DNA of 64,000 bases from CAVQMB01 sp963713445 (GTDB lineage Bacteria; Pseudomonadota; Gammaproteobacteria; Competibacterales; Competibacteraceae): positions 4,324-68,323 of the forward strand of contig CAVQMB010000025.1 of NCBI GenBank assembly GCA_963713445.1, in the 5' to 3' direction. This document shows, one piece after another, positions 7,807-17,526 of the stretch (positions are counted from its first letter, which is position 1; each line of letters opens with the position of its first letter). The notes beneath the pieces are model-generated. The model had not been told where the DNA came from. It made no database searches and saw only the letters and a program-made list of their open reading frames with translations. The position numbers and the translations under genes were made by a program.

Positions 7807-9489
7807 GTGAAAAAAGGTCTGCGCTCGCGGCTGACGAGCTATGGTGACGAGGCGTTTGCACTGTTCCTGCGCCAGGCCTTCCTGAAGGCAGCCGGCTACG
7901 ATGATGATGTCCTGGACCGGCCGGTGGTCGGCATCGCGTCCACCGCGTCCGATTTCAACCCCTGTCACGCCACCGCCCCGGCCCTGATCGAGGCGGTCCC
8001 CCGGGGGGTGCAGGCGGCCGGCGGCCTACCGCTGACGTTTCCCACCATCTCGCTGCACGAATCCTTCGTCCACCCCACCACCATGTTCCTGCGCAACCTG
8101 ATGGCCATGGACGTCGAGGAGATGGTGCGTAGCCAGCCGCTTGATGCGGTGGTGCTGGTGGGCGGCTGCGACAAGACCATGCCGGCCCAGATCATGGGTG
8201 CGCTGAGCGCCGACGTGCCGGCGCTGGTGCTGGTGGTGGGGCCGATGCTGGCCGGCAATAACGAGGGTGAGCGGCTCGGTGCCTGCACCGACTGCCGGCG
8301 GTTGTGGGCGGCCTACCGGGCCGGCGAACTGGAGCCGGCGGCACTCAACCGCGCCCACGGCCGGCTGATGGCCAGCTCCGGCACCTGCACCGTGATGGGA
8401 ACCGCCAGCACCATGGCCTGCCTGGCCGAGACCCTGGGCCTGATGCTGCCGGGCGGCGCCTCGATCCCGGCAGTACACGCCGAGCGGCTGCGGTTCGCCG
8501 AGCAGACCGGCCGCCGGGCGGCGGCCATGGCGGTCACCGGGGAACCGCGCCCGCGCGAGATCGTCACTGGCGCGGCGCTGCGCAATGCCCAGGTGGTGCT
8601 GCAGGCACTGGGTGGTTCCACCAATGCGGTGATTCACCTGGCCGCCATCGCTGGGCGGCTGGGCCTGCCGTTCGATCTGGCCGGGCTCGATGCGATCGGC
8701 CGTGAAACCCCGGTGCTGGTCGATCTGAAGCCGGTGGGGCAAGGCTACATGGAGGACTTCCACGCCGCCGGCGGGCTCCCGGCCCTGCTCAGGCGGCTGC
8801 GCGAACGGCTCGATCTCACGGCGGCCACGGTGGCCGGCGTGACCCTGGGTGAATCCCTGGCGCAGGCTCCGGATTACGTCGACGAACAGGTGATCCGGCC
8901 ACTGGACAATCCGGTGGCGCCGGCCGCCGCGCTGGCTGTGCTAAGCGGCAGCCTGGCGCCGGCGGGTGCGGTGATCAAGCAGGCCGCGGCCAGCCGGCGG
9001 CAGCATTGCGGGCCGGCGCTGGTATTCGACGGTCTGGAGGATCTGGCCCGCCGGATCGACGATCCTGATCTACCGGTGACGCCGGACCACGTGCTGGTGT
9101 TGCGCTATGCCGGGCCGGTCGGTGCGCCCGGGATGCCCGAGGCGGGTGGGCTGCCGATCCCGCGCAAGCTGGCCGCGGCCGGGGTCAAGGACATGGTGCG
9201 CATCTCCGATGCCCGCATGAGTGGCACCGGCTATGGCTCCATCGTCCTGCACGTCACCCCGGAGGCGGCGGCGGGCGGGCCGCTGGCGCTGGTTCGCGAC
9301 GGTGATCTGATTGAACTCGACACTGCCGCGCGGCGGCTCGATCTGCTGGTGGAGCCGGCCGAGCTGGAACAGCGCCGGACCCGGTGGAGCCCGCCGCCGC
9401 GACCGGCCCGCGGCTATGCCCGGCTCTACGCCGAGCACGTGCTGCAGGCCGACCGCGGCTGCGACTTCGATTTCCTGGTCGATCAGTAG
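7807..9489 (+). CDS. IlvD/Edd-family dehydratase
   Basis: 560 residues from GTG 7807, preferred over GTG 7792 because GGTGAGG lies 9 bases before it. Three cysteines expected to hold a [2Fe-2S] cluster are present: C53 in FNPCH, C121 in GGCDKTMP and C194 in SGTCTVMG. GGSTNAVIHLAAIAGRLG and the C-terminal RKLAAAGVKDMVRISDARMS are family hallmarks. The family dehydrates dihydroxy acids or sugar acids. The sequence looks more like the sugar-acid (arabinonate/xylonate-type) branch than biosynthetic IlvD, and the neighbouring GMC pair could oxidise a sugar upstream of it; both points are inference. Confidence 0.85.
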   Translation: MKKGLRSRLTSYGDEAFALFLRQAFLKAAGYDDDVLDRPVVGIASTASDFNPCHATAPALIEAVPRGVQAAGGLPLTFPTISLHESFVHPTTMFLRNLMAMDVEEMVRSQPLDAVVLVGGCDKTMPAQIMGALSADVPALVLVVGPMLAGNNEGERLGACTDCRRLWAAYRAGELEPAALNRAHGRLMASSGTCTVMGTASTMACLAETLGLMLPGGASIPAVHAERLRFAEQTGRRAAAMAVTGEPRPREIVTGAALRNAQVVLQALGGSTNAVIHLAAIAGRLGLPFDLAGLDAIGRETPVLVDLKPVGQGYMEDFHAAGGLPALLRRLRERLDLTAATVAGVTLGESLAQAPDYVDEQVIRPLDNPVAPAAALAVLSGSLAPAGAVIKQAAASRRQHCGPALVFDGLEDLARRIDDPDLPVTPDHVLVLRYAGPVGAPGMPEAGGLPIPRKLAAAGVKDMVRISDARMSGTGYGSIVLHVTPEAAAGGPLALVRDGDLIELDTAARRLDLLVEPAELEQRRTRWSPPPRPARGYARLYAEHVLQADRGCDFDFLVDQ

Positions 9490-9607
9490 GTCAGCCTGAC
9501 GGCCGTCTGAGCATGCCCGTGATCGTTTGCCCAAGCCAGCGCTTGCCGCGGCCGCGCTCATACCTGTGCGCGGCCTGCGGGGTGCCGGCTCAGTCCCCGC
9601 CCTCGAA

Positions 9608-10558
9608 TCAAGCCCGGATCTCGCGGCGCTGGAAGGTGACATAGCCCAGCGCGAACAGCAGGCAGGTCGTTGCCAGCAGTGCGACGGTCTGCGGCCAGGC
9701 CAGTTCCATGCTGTCGATCAGTGGCAGTGGGCTGCCGATCAGGGCGCGGTTGAGCTGGCTGTAGAACACCGGTCCCAGGCTGCGCACCGCCGGGTGCAGC
9801 AGCACCTGCACCGCTTCGGAGTAGAGGGTGCCGGGAGCGATCCGGCCGAGATCCGTGGCCAGCATCACCTGCTGCAACTGGGTCTGCGGCAGATAAGCCG
9901 GTCCGGTGATGGCCTGGGCCAGGTACTGGGCGAAGATCGGCCACAGCACGGCGAAGAAGATCCACACGCCCAGGCTGACCATGGCCGACGTCGCCGGCTG
10001 GCGGAACAGCAGCGAACACAGCATGGCCAGCGCCAGCCAGACCCCGGCGTAGAACAGCGTCACCAGCAGGAACAGCGCCCCGCGGGCGACCTCCTCGCCG
10101 CCCGGCGGCAGCCCCAGCACGATGATGCCGAGCCCGGTGGTGACCAGCCACAAGCCCAGCAGCAACAGCGCCAGGGTGCTCATCGCCGCCAGGAACTTGC
10201 CCATCAGCAGCGCGTCGCGATAGATCGGCTGGGCCAGCACCCGGCTCAGCGTGCGGCGGTTGTACTCGCCGTTGATGGCATCGAAACCCAGGCTGATGGC
10301 CACTAGTGGCACGAAGAAGCCGAGGAACGACACAAACGACGGCAGCGGTTGCTGGGCGGTGGTGAACAGCGCCAGAAACGCGAATGGGCTCTCCGACACG
10401 GTTGCCCGCAGTTGTTCGCCGGCGACAAACACCGCTCCGACCGCGGCGATCAAGACCAGCAGTTCGAGGATGCGCATGCGCACCGAAGCGAGCTGGTCGG
10501 ACAGTTCTTTGCTCAGCACCGGGCCCAGCCCGGTCCAGGGGGAACCCTCACGCTTCAT
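9608..10558 (-). CDS. ABC-2 type exporter permease
   Basis: 316 residues from ATG 10558. It is a single-domain ABC-2 permease with about six membrane segments (for example [20 protein letters not shown] and [20 protein letters not shown]) and the [16 protein letters not shown] loop typical of NosY/GldF-type permeases. The start overlaps the end of the ATPase gene by 11 bases, so the two are translated together. With the upstream NEW3 protein it forms a three-gene export system in the inner membrane. Substrate unknown. Confidence 0.88.
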   Translation of the reverse strand: MKREGSPWTGLGPVLSKELSDQLASVRMRILELLVLIAAVGAVFVAGEQLRATVSESPFAFLALFTTAQQPLPSFVSFLGFFVPLVAISLGFDAINGEYNRRTLSRVLAQPIYRDALLMGKFLAAMSTLALLLLGLWLVTTGLGIIVLGLPPGGEEVARGALFLLVTLFYAGVWLALAMLCSLLFRQPATSAMVSLGVWIFFAVLWPIFAQYLAQAITGPAYLPQTQLQQVMLATDLGRIAPGTLYSEAVQVLLHPAVRSLGPVFYSQLNRALIGSPLPLIDSMELAWPQTVALLATTCLLFALGYVTFQRREIRA

Positions 10559-11487
10559 GGGCGGCCTCCTTGAAGTAACGGCCATAGACCTCATCCAGGC
10601 TGGCCCGCTCCATCTGCAGGCCGCGGACCTCGGCGCCGGTCTCCAGGGCGGCCCGGACCAGTGCCGGACGGACATCCTGTTCGGCCTCGACCAGCCAGCC
10701 CTGCCGGCCATCGCCGGCCACCCGGTGGACTCCCGGCACCGCCTGCAGGGCCTCCGCCAGGCCGTCGCCGGAGGCATCCAGGTGTACCCGCCAGCCGGCC
10801 CCCAGAACCTCCCGGGCCAGTTCATCGACCGAGCCGGACAAGACCATGCGCCCGCGCGAGAACAGTCCGACCCGGTCGCACACCGCCTGCACCTGGTGCA
10901 GCAGGTGCGACGACAGCAGCACCGTCATGCCGTCGCGCCTGGAGCTCGCGCACCGTGGCCAGGAATTCCTGCGCGCCGGCCGGATCCAGTCCCAGGGTGG
11001 GTTCGTCGAGAATGGCGATCCGCGGTGAGCGCAGCAGGATCTCCGCCAGCCCGAGCCGCTGGCGCATCCCGCGCGAGAAGGCGCCGACCCGCTTATGGGT
11101 GGCCTCGGCCAGGCCCATGCGTTCCAGCACCCGGTCGATGGCGGGCTCGATTGCGGTGGCCGCCATGGCACTGAGCCGGGCCGTGTAGCGCAGGTTTTCA
11201 TGGGCGCTGAGCTCGTCGTAGAAGCCGACCGAGTCGGGCAGATAGCCGACCTGGCGTTTGACCGAGATCGGCCGCTGGCGGGGGTCCAGGCCCAGCACTT
11301 CGATCGAGCCGGCGCTGGGATCGGTCAGCCCCAGCAGCATCAGAATGGTGGTGGTCTTGCCGGAGCCGTTGGGCCCCAGCAGGCCGAACACCTCACCGGC
11401 CCTGACGTCCAGGTCGAGCCCGTCGACGGCCGTCTGGTCACCGTAGCGCTTGGTCAGACCCTGCGTTCGGATGACGCTCGCGTTCAT
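10548..11487 (-). pseudogene. ABC exporter ATPase, one frameshift
   Basis: The first frame (ATG 11487) carries Walker A LLGPNGSGKTT, the ABC signature [13 protein letters not shown] and Walker [15 protein letters not shown]. It then shifts near 10936-10941 into a second frame that continues with [13 protein letters not shown] (H-loop) and a C-terminal domain ending KEAAHEA. Removing one extra base gives 312 codons with every motif in order, so this is either a sequencing error or a very recent lesion. The ATG overlaps the NEW3 gene stop in an ATGA. It powers the downstream permease. Confidence 0.85.
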
Positions 11488-12629
11488 CGCCGGCCGAACC
11501 TCATCACCGCGAAGCCGATCACCAGGATTGCCGCGACTGCGATGGCGATGCCGATCACGCCCCACATCGTCGAGGTCATCACGGTGACGCGGTAATCGGC
11601 CGAGGCGCTGTTGAGCCCGCTGTCGGCGTTGACGGTCACCATGTAGTCGCCGGCCAGCGATTTGGTCGAGGGGGTGATGTCGGCGGTGACCTTGGCTTTT
11701 TGGTGCGGCGCCAGCTGGGCGATACGCTTGGGACTGAAGGTGACTTTCCAGTGCGTCGGGCTGTCGGCCGAGAAGCTCAGATCATGGGCCGGTGCGCCGC
11801 CGTCGTTCTTGACCGTCAGTGCCACGCTGGTGGACTTGCCCTCGTAGGCGTTGCCGGACAGCCGGCCGCTGGGGGTGGTCAGGCTGAGCTGCGGCTTGCC
11901 GGAGACGATCATGGTCAGCGGGATCTCGGCCTGGGTATTGCCGGCCGCGGCATGCACCTTGAGGTGATAGGTGCCGGCGTTGACCCGGCTGGGCAGACTG
12001 ACCTTGGCGCTGATGTCCTTGTTCTCGCCGGCCTTGACCCGGATCGCGGTGACCTCCTGGGAGCCGTACTGGGGCGAGAAGTTGACCTCGAAACCCTGCG
12101 GCGCGTCAGCCGACAGACTGACGGTGACGTTGCGGCCGCTCTTGTTATCGACTTTGATGTCGTAGCTGAAATTGGTCGACGAGGATCCCTTGAGGGTCGG
12201 CAGGCTGGCGCTCAGCGCGAGCCAGTTGGGAATGGTTTTGGCCAGCTGCAGCGTCACCGGCAGGGTGGCCTGCTGATCCTTGCCGAGCGCCTGTAGCTGG
12301 AACTGGTAGGTTCCGCTGGCCACGCCTTTGGGTGGCGTCAGATGCAGGCTGACAGCGCGCTTGGCATCGGGACCGACGAACACCGCGCCGACGTTGCGGG
12401 CATCCCCCTGGAAGGCGGCATGCCAGCCTTTGGCGACCTGCGGCGCTTTGAGCGTGACCACCTGGGGGTCGAGACCGTAGTTGTGCACGGTCAGCGGGAT
12501 GACCGCGGACTGGCCGGCCTGGACGGTCTGGTCGGGATAAGGTGTGGACAGGCTGAGTCCAGTGTATTTGGCCCAGGCGGCGGGAGCCAGGCACAAGGCC
12601 ATCAGCAACGCAAAAGCGACTTTTCGCAT
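11484..12629 (-). CDS. NEW3-domain exported membrane-anchored protein
   Basis: 381 residues. Residues 1-20 are a signal peptide (MRKVAFALLMALCLAPAAWA). The body consists of three or four beta-sandwich repeats of the NEW3 type, each with a line such as TVHNYGLDPQVVTLKAP or ALTVKNDGGAPAHDLSFSAD. The last ~30 residues are a membrane helix (IGIAIAVAAILVIGFAVM) followed by RFGRR. It heads the operon with the ABC ATPase and permease. NEW3-ABC sets are widespread; the protein probably sits outside the membrane as an accessory subunit. Its exact role is unknown. Confidence 0.88.
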   Translation of the reverse strand: MRKVAFALLMALCLAPAAWAKYTGLSLSTPYPDQTVQAGQSAVIPLTVHNYGLDPQVVTLKAPQVAKGWHAAFQGDARNVGAVFVGPDAKRAVSLHLTPPKGVASGTYQFQLQALGKDQQATLPVTLQLAKTIPNWLALSASLPTLKGSSSTNFSYDIKVDNKSGRNVTVSLSADAPQGFEVNFSPQYGSQEVTAIRVKAGENKDISAKVSLPSRVNAGTYHLKVHAAAGNTQAEIPLTMIVSGKPQLSLTTPSGRLSGNAYEGKSTSVALTVKNDGGAPAHDLSFSADSPTHWKVTFSPKRIAQLAPHQKAKVTADITPSTKSLAGDYMVTVNADSGLNSASADYRVTVMTSTMWGVIGIAIAVAAILVIGFAVMRFGRR

Positions 12630-12894
12630 CGATAGGCTACCTCTTGGATTCGGTACGCGCCGGCGGCAGCGCGGCCGGTTCAGTTCGTTATTGGCGTCGG
12701 GCTGGCGGCGCCGGACGCCGGCAGCGCCTTCATAGACTATCGGTCTGGGGGCTTGTTCTTGGTCGGCGGCCCAGATTACGAAATTGTCATTGTGTTCTTG
12801 GCATAGCCATCAGTGTTGGCAGTATGCGCTTGACTTTATTTAAACAAATGATTAATTTCATCACTAGTTCATCTCAACCCGACCTGGCGCCGCA

Positions 12895-13584
12895 ATGCCT
12901 GTATCCGAAACCGAGTCGCCACCGGCCGTCGTCGATGCCGGTCGCAGCCATCCCGGAAGACCCCGTGGCCAGGCGGCTGGCGATGTGCGCGCGGCGTTGC
13001 TGGAGGCCGCCCGACAGCTATTCGCCCGGCACGGTTTCGCAGCGGTCAAGGTCCGTCAGATCGCGGTCGAAGCGGGCACCACGGCGGCCATGATCCACTA
13101 CTACTTCGGCGACAAACAGGGCCTGTACGACGCTCTCATCGAGCAGATCGTGGCGCCGGTGTTCCAGCGCCTGGAGACTCTGGCGCAGTCGCAAGTCGAC
13201 AGCACCACGGCGCTGGCCGAACTGCTGGGACGTTACATGCGCACCCTGGCGGCCCATCCCTGGCTGCCGGCCCTGGTGCTGCGTGAGGTGATCGCGGAGG
13301 GCGGGCCGCTGCGCCGGCGATTTATCCAGCAACGGCTGCCCAACGGTAGTCTGTTGGTGCAGCTAATCCGGCGCGGTCAGCAAGCCGGCCGGATCCGGGC
13401 CGATCTGGATCCGGCGCTGGCGGCGTTGTCGTTCATCAGCATGGCGGTGTTCCCGTTCGCAGCGCTGCCCGTCGCCAGCGAAGTATTCGGCGTCGCCGGC
13501 CAGGGTGATGCGCTGGAGCGGTTGATTGCGCATACCACACAACTCTTCATGACCGGTATTTTGCCCGCGGAGCAGACATCATGA
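12895..13584 (+). CDS. TetR-family regulator (CecR/YbiH-like)
   Basis: 229 residues. The N-terminal helix-turn-helix reads RAALLEAARQLFARHGFAAV, then KVRQIAVEAGTT and AAMIHYYFGDKQGLYDALI, which is the standard TetR pattern. The C-terminal domain would bind a ligand. It overlaps the following HlyD gene by four bases and leads the exporter operon, the same order as E. coli cecR-ybhGFSR, so local repression of the exporter is likely. The region just upstream (12780-12894) is AT-rich and probably holds the promoter and operator. Confidence 0.9.
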   Translation: MPVSETESPPAVVDAGRSHPGRPRGQAAGDVRAALLEAARQLFARHGFAAVKVRQIAVEAGTTAAMIHYYFGDKQGLYDALIEQIVAPVFQRLETLAQSQVDSTTALAELLGRYMRTLAAHPWLPALVLREVIAEGGPLRRRFIQQRLPNGSLLVQLIRRGQQAGRIRADLDPALAALSFISMAVFPFAALPVASEVFGVAGQGDALERLIAHTTQLFMTGILPAEQTS

Positions 13585-14624
13585 CGCGACGCAAGCTCAT
13601 CGTAGTGTCCCTGCTCCTGTTGCTGGTGGCCGCCGGCGCGGGTGCGGGACTGCTCTGGCACTGGCGTCAGCACGGGAACAATGAGAACCGGCTGACACTG
13701 TACGGTAATGTCGATATCCGCCAGGTCGATCTGGCGTTCAATGGCAGCGGCCGAGTTGCCCGTATGGAGGTGGTTGAAGGGCAGCAGGTGCACCAGGGAC
13801 AGTTGTTGGCGCGGCTCGATCCGGCCCGCTTTGAGCATGCGGTGGCCCAGGCCCGGGCCCGGGTGGTCGCTCAGCAGCAGGCCGTGGCCAAGCTCGAGGC
13901 GGGGTCGCGGCCGCAGGAGATCCAGCAGGCGCGCGCCAACGTCGCCGTGGCCCAGGCCCGGGTCACCAATACCCGGCTGGATTACCAGCGCGACCAGGGC
14001 CTGGTGCGGCAGAAGGCCGTGAGCCAGTCACAGCTCGACAGTGCCCGTGCCGCCTATGACATGGCGCGGGCTGAGCTCGACTCGGCCCAGCAGTCGCTGG
14101 CCCTGGCCGTGGCCGGGCCGCGCTCGCAGGATATCGCCGCCGCCAGGGCTACCCTGGATGGCGACCGCGCGGCGCTGGCCCTGGCGCAGCAGAATCTTGC
14201 TGACGCCTCATTGTATGCGCCGGCGGCTGGCATCATCCAGACCCGGGTGCTGGAGCCGGGTGACATGGCTTCACCGCAGCGACCGGTTTATACACTGGCG
14301 CTGACCGATCCGCTCTGGGTGCGGGCCTACGTGTCGGAACCCAACCTCGGCAAGATCCGTCCGGGCATGCGGGCCGAGGTCACCACTGACAGCTATCCCG
14401 GCAAGCAGTACCGTGGCTGGATCGGCTACATCTCGCCGACCGCCGAGTTCACGCCCAAGTCGGTGGAAACCAACGAAGTGCGCACCTCGCTGGTCTACCA
14501 GATACGCGTTTATGTGTGCAATTCGCAGGATCAGTTGCGCCTGGGGATGCCGGCCAGCGTCGGCATTGCCCTCGATCAGCCGGCCCGGCCGCTTACCGGC
14601 AATCCCTGCAAGGCCGGCCAGTGA
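13581..14624 (+). CDS. HlyD-family membrane fusion protein (YbhG-like)
   Basis: 347 residues. A membrane anchor (LIVVSLLLLLVAAGAGAGLL) lies near residues 6-25, then a lipoyl half VDIRQVDLAFNGSGRVARME, a long Ala/Gln-rich coiled coil (~75-200), and the second beta-barrel part DASLYAPAAGIIQTRVLEPG. It bridges the inner-membrane ABC exporter to the periplasm or an outer-membrane duct. Its stop overlaps the GTG start of the ABC protein. No outer-membrane TolC-type gene is in the window. Confidence 0.9.
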   Translation: MTRRKLIVVSLLLLLVAAGAGAGLLWHWRQHGNNENRLTLYGNVDIRQVDLAFNGSGRVARMEVVEGQQVHQGQLLARLDPARFEHAVAQARARVVAQQQAVAKLEAGSRPQEIQQARANVAVAQARVTNTRLDYQRDQGLVRQKAVSQSQLDSARAAYDMARAELDSAQQSLALAVAGPRSQDIAAARATLDGDRAALALAQQNLADASLYAPAAGIIQTRVLEPGDMASPQRPVYTLALTDPLWVRAYVSEPNLGKIRPGMRAEVTTDSYPGKQYRGWIGYISPTAEFTPKSVETNEVRTSLVYQIRVYVCNSQDQLRLGMPASVGIALDQPARPLTGNPCKAGQ

Positions 14625-16390
14625 GTTCGGGCGCTGCCGCTGACGGCATCCTCCGGGTCAATGCGGTGAGCAAGCGCTTCACCGTGGCCGGGCGCACCGT
14701 ACAGGCGCTGGACGGGGTCGGCTTCAGCGTCCGGGCCGGCCAGGTCACCGGGCTGATCGGCCCTGATGGCGCTGGCAAGACCACGCTGATGCGGCTCATC
14801 ACCGGTCTGCTGGTACCGGACGACGGTGCCATCGAGGTGCTCGGGTTCGATGCCACCAGCGACTCGCTGGCAGTCCAGGCCCGGGTCGGCTACATGCCAC
14901 AGCGTTTCGGCCTGTACGAAGACCTGACGGTGCAGGAAAACCTCGATCTTTATGCCGATCTCCAGGGCGTGCCATCCGGGCAGCGCCCGCCGCGCTACCG
15001 CGAGCTGATGAACATGACCGGGCTGGCGCCGTTTACCCGGCGTCTGGCCGGGCAATTGTCAGGCGGCATGAAGCAGAAACTGGGCCTGGCCTGCACGCTG
15101 GTCAATCCGCCGCAGCTGCTGTTGCTGGACGAACCGACGGTCGGGGTCGACCCGGTGTCGCGGCGCGAGCTGTGGGCCATCGTCTACCGGCTGGTGCGAG
15201 AGCAGGGCATGAGCGTGCTGCTCAGCACCGCCTATCTCGACGAGGCCGAGCACTGCGCCGAGGTGGTGCTGGTGCACAGCGGCAAGGTGCTGGGCCAGGA
15301 CCGGCCGCAGCACTTCAGCGCGACGTTGCAGGGCCACGTATTCGCGGTGCGGGCGCCGGCGTTGCACAAGCGGTTGCTGCAGCAGCGGCTGAGTTACGCG
15401 CCCGGGGTGCTGGATGCCGTGATCCAGGGTGACCGGGTACGCCTGGTAATGGCCCGGGCGCAGGCGCCACAGGCGGCGGATCTGCTCCCCGGCGTCGAGA
15501 ACGTCGCCATCGAGCCGTTGGCTGCCCGGTTTGAGGACGGCTTCGTGGCACGGTTGCGTCAACAGCAGGCGGCCGGCGCGCAGCCGCCGGCGCCGGCGCC
15601 ACCCCAGGAGGTCAACAACGCCACCGGCCACGACGCCGTGATCGAGGTCGCAGCCCTGTCACGCCGCTTCGGGGACTTCTTCGCCGTGCGCGAGCTGTCG
15701 TTCGATGTCCACCGCGGTGAGGTATTCGGGCTGCTGGGCGCCAACGGCGCCGGCAAGACCACCACGTTTCGCATGCTATGCGGCCTGCTGCCACCGAGCA
15801 GCGGCCAGCTCCGGGTGGCTGGCGTGGACCTGCGCCATGCCGCGGCCCGTGCCCGTGCCCGCATCGGTTACATGTCGCAGAAATTCTCCCTGTACGGCAA
15901 CCTGACGGTGCGCCAGAACCTGCAGTTCTTCGCCAGTGCCTACGGACTGCGACGGGCCCGGCGCGCCCATCGGGTGACTTGGGCGCTGGAGCAGTTCGAA
16001 CTCACGCCGTATGCCGACAGCGACAGCGGCGAACTGCCGCTCGGCTACAAGCAACGACTGGCGCTGGCCGCCGCGTTGCTGCACGAGCCTGAGATCCTGT
16101 TTCTGGACGAACCCACCTCGGGTGTCGATCCGCTGGCCCGGCGCGAGTTCTGGCAGCGCATCACCACCCTGGCCGCGGCCGGCGTGACCGTGCTGGTCAC
16201 GACCCACTTCATGGAAGAGGTGGAATATTGCGACCGGCTGGTGATCATGGCGGCCGGCCGGTTGTTGACGCTGGGCACGCCCGATGAAGTCAAGGCCACG
16301 GCCGCCACAGCGGAGCACCCCGAGCCCAGCATGGAGGATGCCTTCATCGCGCTCATTGAGGCCCATGACAACGGCCGGGAGGCGGCTTGA
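14621..16390 (+). CDS. Two-domain ABC exporter ATPase (YbhF-like)
   Basis: 589 residues from GTG 14621, which overlaps the HlyD stop in a GTGA. The first ABC domain has GLIGPDGAGKTT, LSGGMKQKLGLACTLV and LLLLDEPTVGVDP; the second has GLLGANGAGKTT, a degenerate signature LPLGYKQRLALAAALL and ILFLDEPTSGVDP. The two halves are joined by a Pro/Ala-rich linker around residue 325. In E. coli YbhF the same fused layout drives a YbhS-YbhR permease pair, which follows here too. Confidence 0.92.
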   Translation: MSSGAAADGILRVNAVSKRFTVAGRTVQALDGVGFSVRAGQVTGLIGPDGAGKTTLMRLITGLLVPDDGAIEVLGFDATSDSLAVQARVGYMPQRFGLYEDLTVQENLDLYADLQGVPSGQRPPRYRELMNMTGLAPFTRRLAGQLSGGMKQKLGLACTLVNPPQLLLLDEPTVGVDPVSRRELWAIVYRLVREQGMSVLLSTAYLDEAEHCAEVVLVHSGKVLGQDRPQHFSATLQGHVFAVRAPALHKRLLQQRLSYAPGVLDAVIQGDRVRLVMARAQAPQAADLLPGVENVAIEPLAARFEDGFVARLRQQQAAGAQPPAPAPPQEVNNATGHDAVIEVAALSRRFGDFFAVRELSFDVHRGEVFGLLGANGAGKTTTFRMLCGLLPPSSGQLRVAGVDLRHAAARARARIGYMSQKFSLYGNLTVRQNLQFFASAYGLRRARRAHRVTWALEQFELTPYADSDSGELPLGYKQRLALAAALLHEPEILFLDEPTSGVDPLARREFWQRITTLAAAGVTVLVTTHFMEEVEYCDRLVIMAAGRLLTLGTPDEVKATAATAEHPEPSMEDAFIALIEAHDNGREAA

Positions 16391-17520
16391 GCAGTGGCCG
16401 CGGTGGGGGCGCCATGCGCTTGCGGGGGTTGCTGCGCAAGGAGTTCCTGCAGATCGTGCGCGACCCCAGCAGCATCGCCATCGCGTTTCTGATGCCGCTG
16501 CTGCTGTTGCTGCTGTTTGGTTACGGGGTCTCGCTGGATGCCAAGCACGTGCCCGTCGCGCTGGTGATCGAGCAGCCGTCACCGACGACGGCGAGCTTTA
16601 CCGCGGCGTTCCGATCGTCAGATTATTTTACCGCCGTTCCGGTGGCCGGTATGCGTGCCGCCAAGGCTGCCCTGATGGCCGGGCGTGTGGATGGCATCGT
16701 CCGGCTGCGCGCTGATTTCGCACGGCGCCTGGCCCGTGGCGACAGCGCGCCGATCCAGGTCATCGTCAACGGGGTCAACTCCAACAATGCACGACTGATC
16801 AGCGGTTACGTCGACGGCGTCTGGTCGGTGTGGCTGAGCCAGCGTGCGGCGGCCAGCGGCCAGTCGTTGGGCCAGCCGGTCGAATTGCAGCCGCGGATCT
16901 GGTTCAACAGTGAGCTGCGCAGCAAGAACTATCTGGTGCCGGGCCTGATCGCCGTCATCATGACCCTGATAGGGGCGTTGCTGACGGCACTGGTCATGGC
17001 CCGCGAGTGGGAGCGCGGTACCATGGAGGCGCTGATGATCACGCCGGTGTCGATGCCGGAGATCCTGATCGGCAAGCTGGTGCCGTACTTCGTCCTGGGC
17101 ATGGGCGGCATGGGGCTGTCGGTGGCGATGGCGCTGTGGCTGTTCGCGGTACCGCTACGCGGCTCGCTGTGGCTGCTGCTGCTCGGTTCGGCGTTGTTCC
17201 TGCTGGCGGCACTGGGCATGGGATTGCTGATCTCGGTGGTCGCGCGCAGCCAGTTTGTCGCCGGCCAGGTGGCGCTGATCGCGACCTTTCTGCCGGCGTT
17301 TCTGCTGTCGGGGTTCATTTTCGACATCGGCAGTATGCCGACCGTGGTCCAGTTCATTACCCATATCATCCCGGCACGCTACTTTGTGGCGATCCTGCAG
17401 ACACTGTTTCTGACTGGCAATGTCTGGGCCATCGTGCTGCCCAACGGGCTGGCGTTGCTGGCGATGGCCGTGCTGCTGCTGGGGCTGGCCCGGCGCCGCT
17501 CCCGCAAGCGGCTGGAGTGA
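16387..17520 (+). CDS. ABC-2 exporter permease (YbhS-like)
   Basis: About 377 residues if started at TTG 16387, which overlaps the ATPase stop; ATG 16414, after GGTGGGGG, is an equally good start and removes nine residues. KEFLQIVRDPSSIAIAFLMP at the N-terminus is the family signature, followed by a large periplasmic domain and five C-terminal membrane helices including LIGALLTALVMAREWERGTM. It forms one half of the exporter channel with the next gene. Confidence 0.88.
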   Translation: MSSGRGGGAMRLRGLLRKEFLQIVRDPSSIAIAFLMPLLLLLLFGYGVSLDAKHVPVALVIEQPSPTTASFTAAFRSSDYFTAVPVAGMRAAKAALMAGRVDGIVRLRADFARRLARGDSAPIQVIVNGVNSNNARLISGYVDGVWSVWLSQRAAASGQSLGQPVELQPRIWFNSELRSKNYLVPGLIAVIMTLIGALLTALVMAREWERGTMEALMITPVSMPEILIGKLVPYFVLGMGGMGLSVAMALWLFAVPLRGSLWLLLLGSALFLLAALGMGLLISVVARSQFVAGQVALIATFLPAFLLSGFIFDIGSMPTVVQFITHIIPARYFVAILQTLFLTGNVWAIVLPNGLALLAMAVLLLGLARRRSRKRLE

Positions 17521-17526
17521 CCCGCC

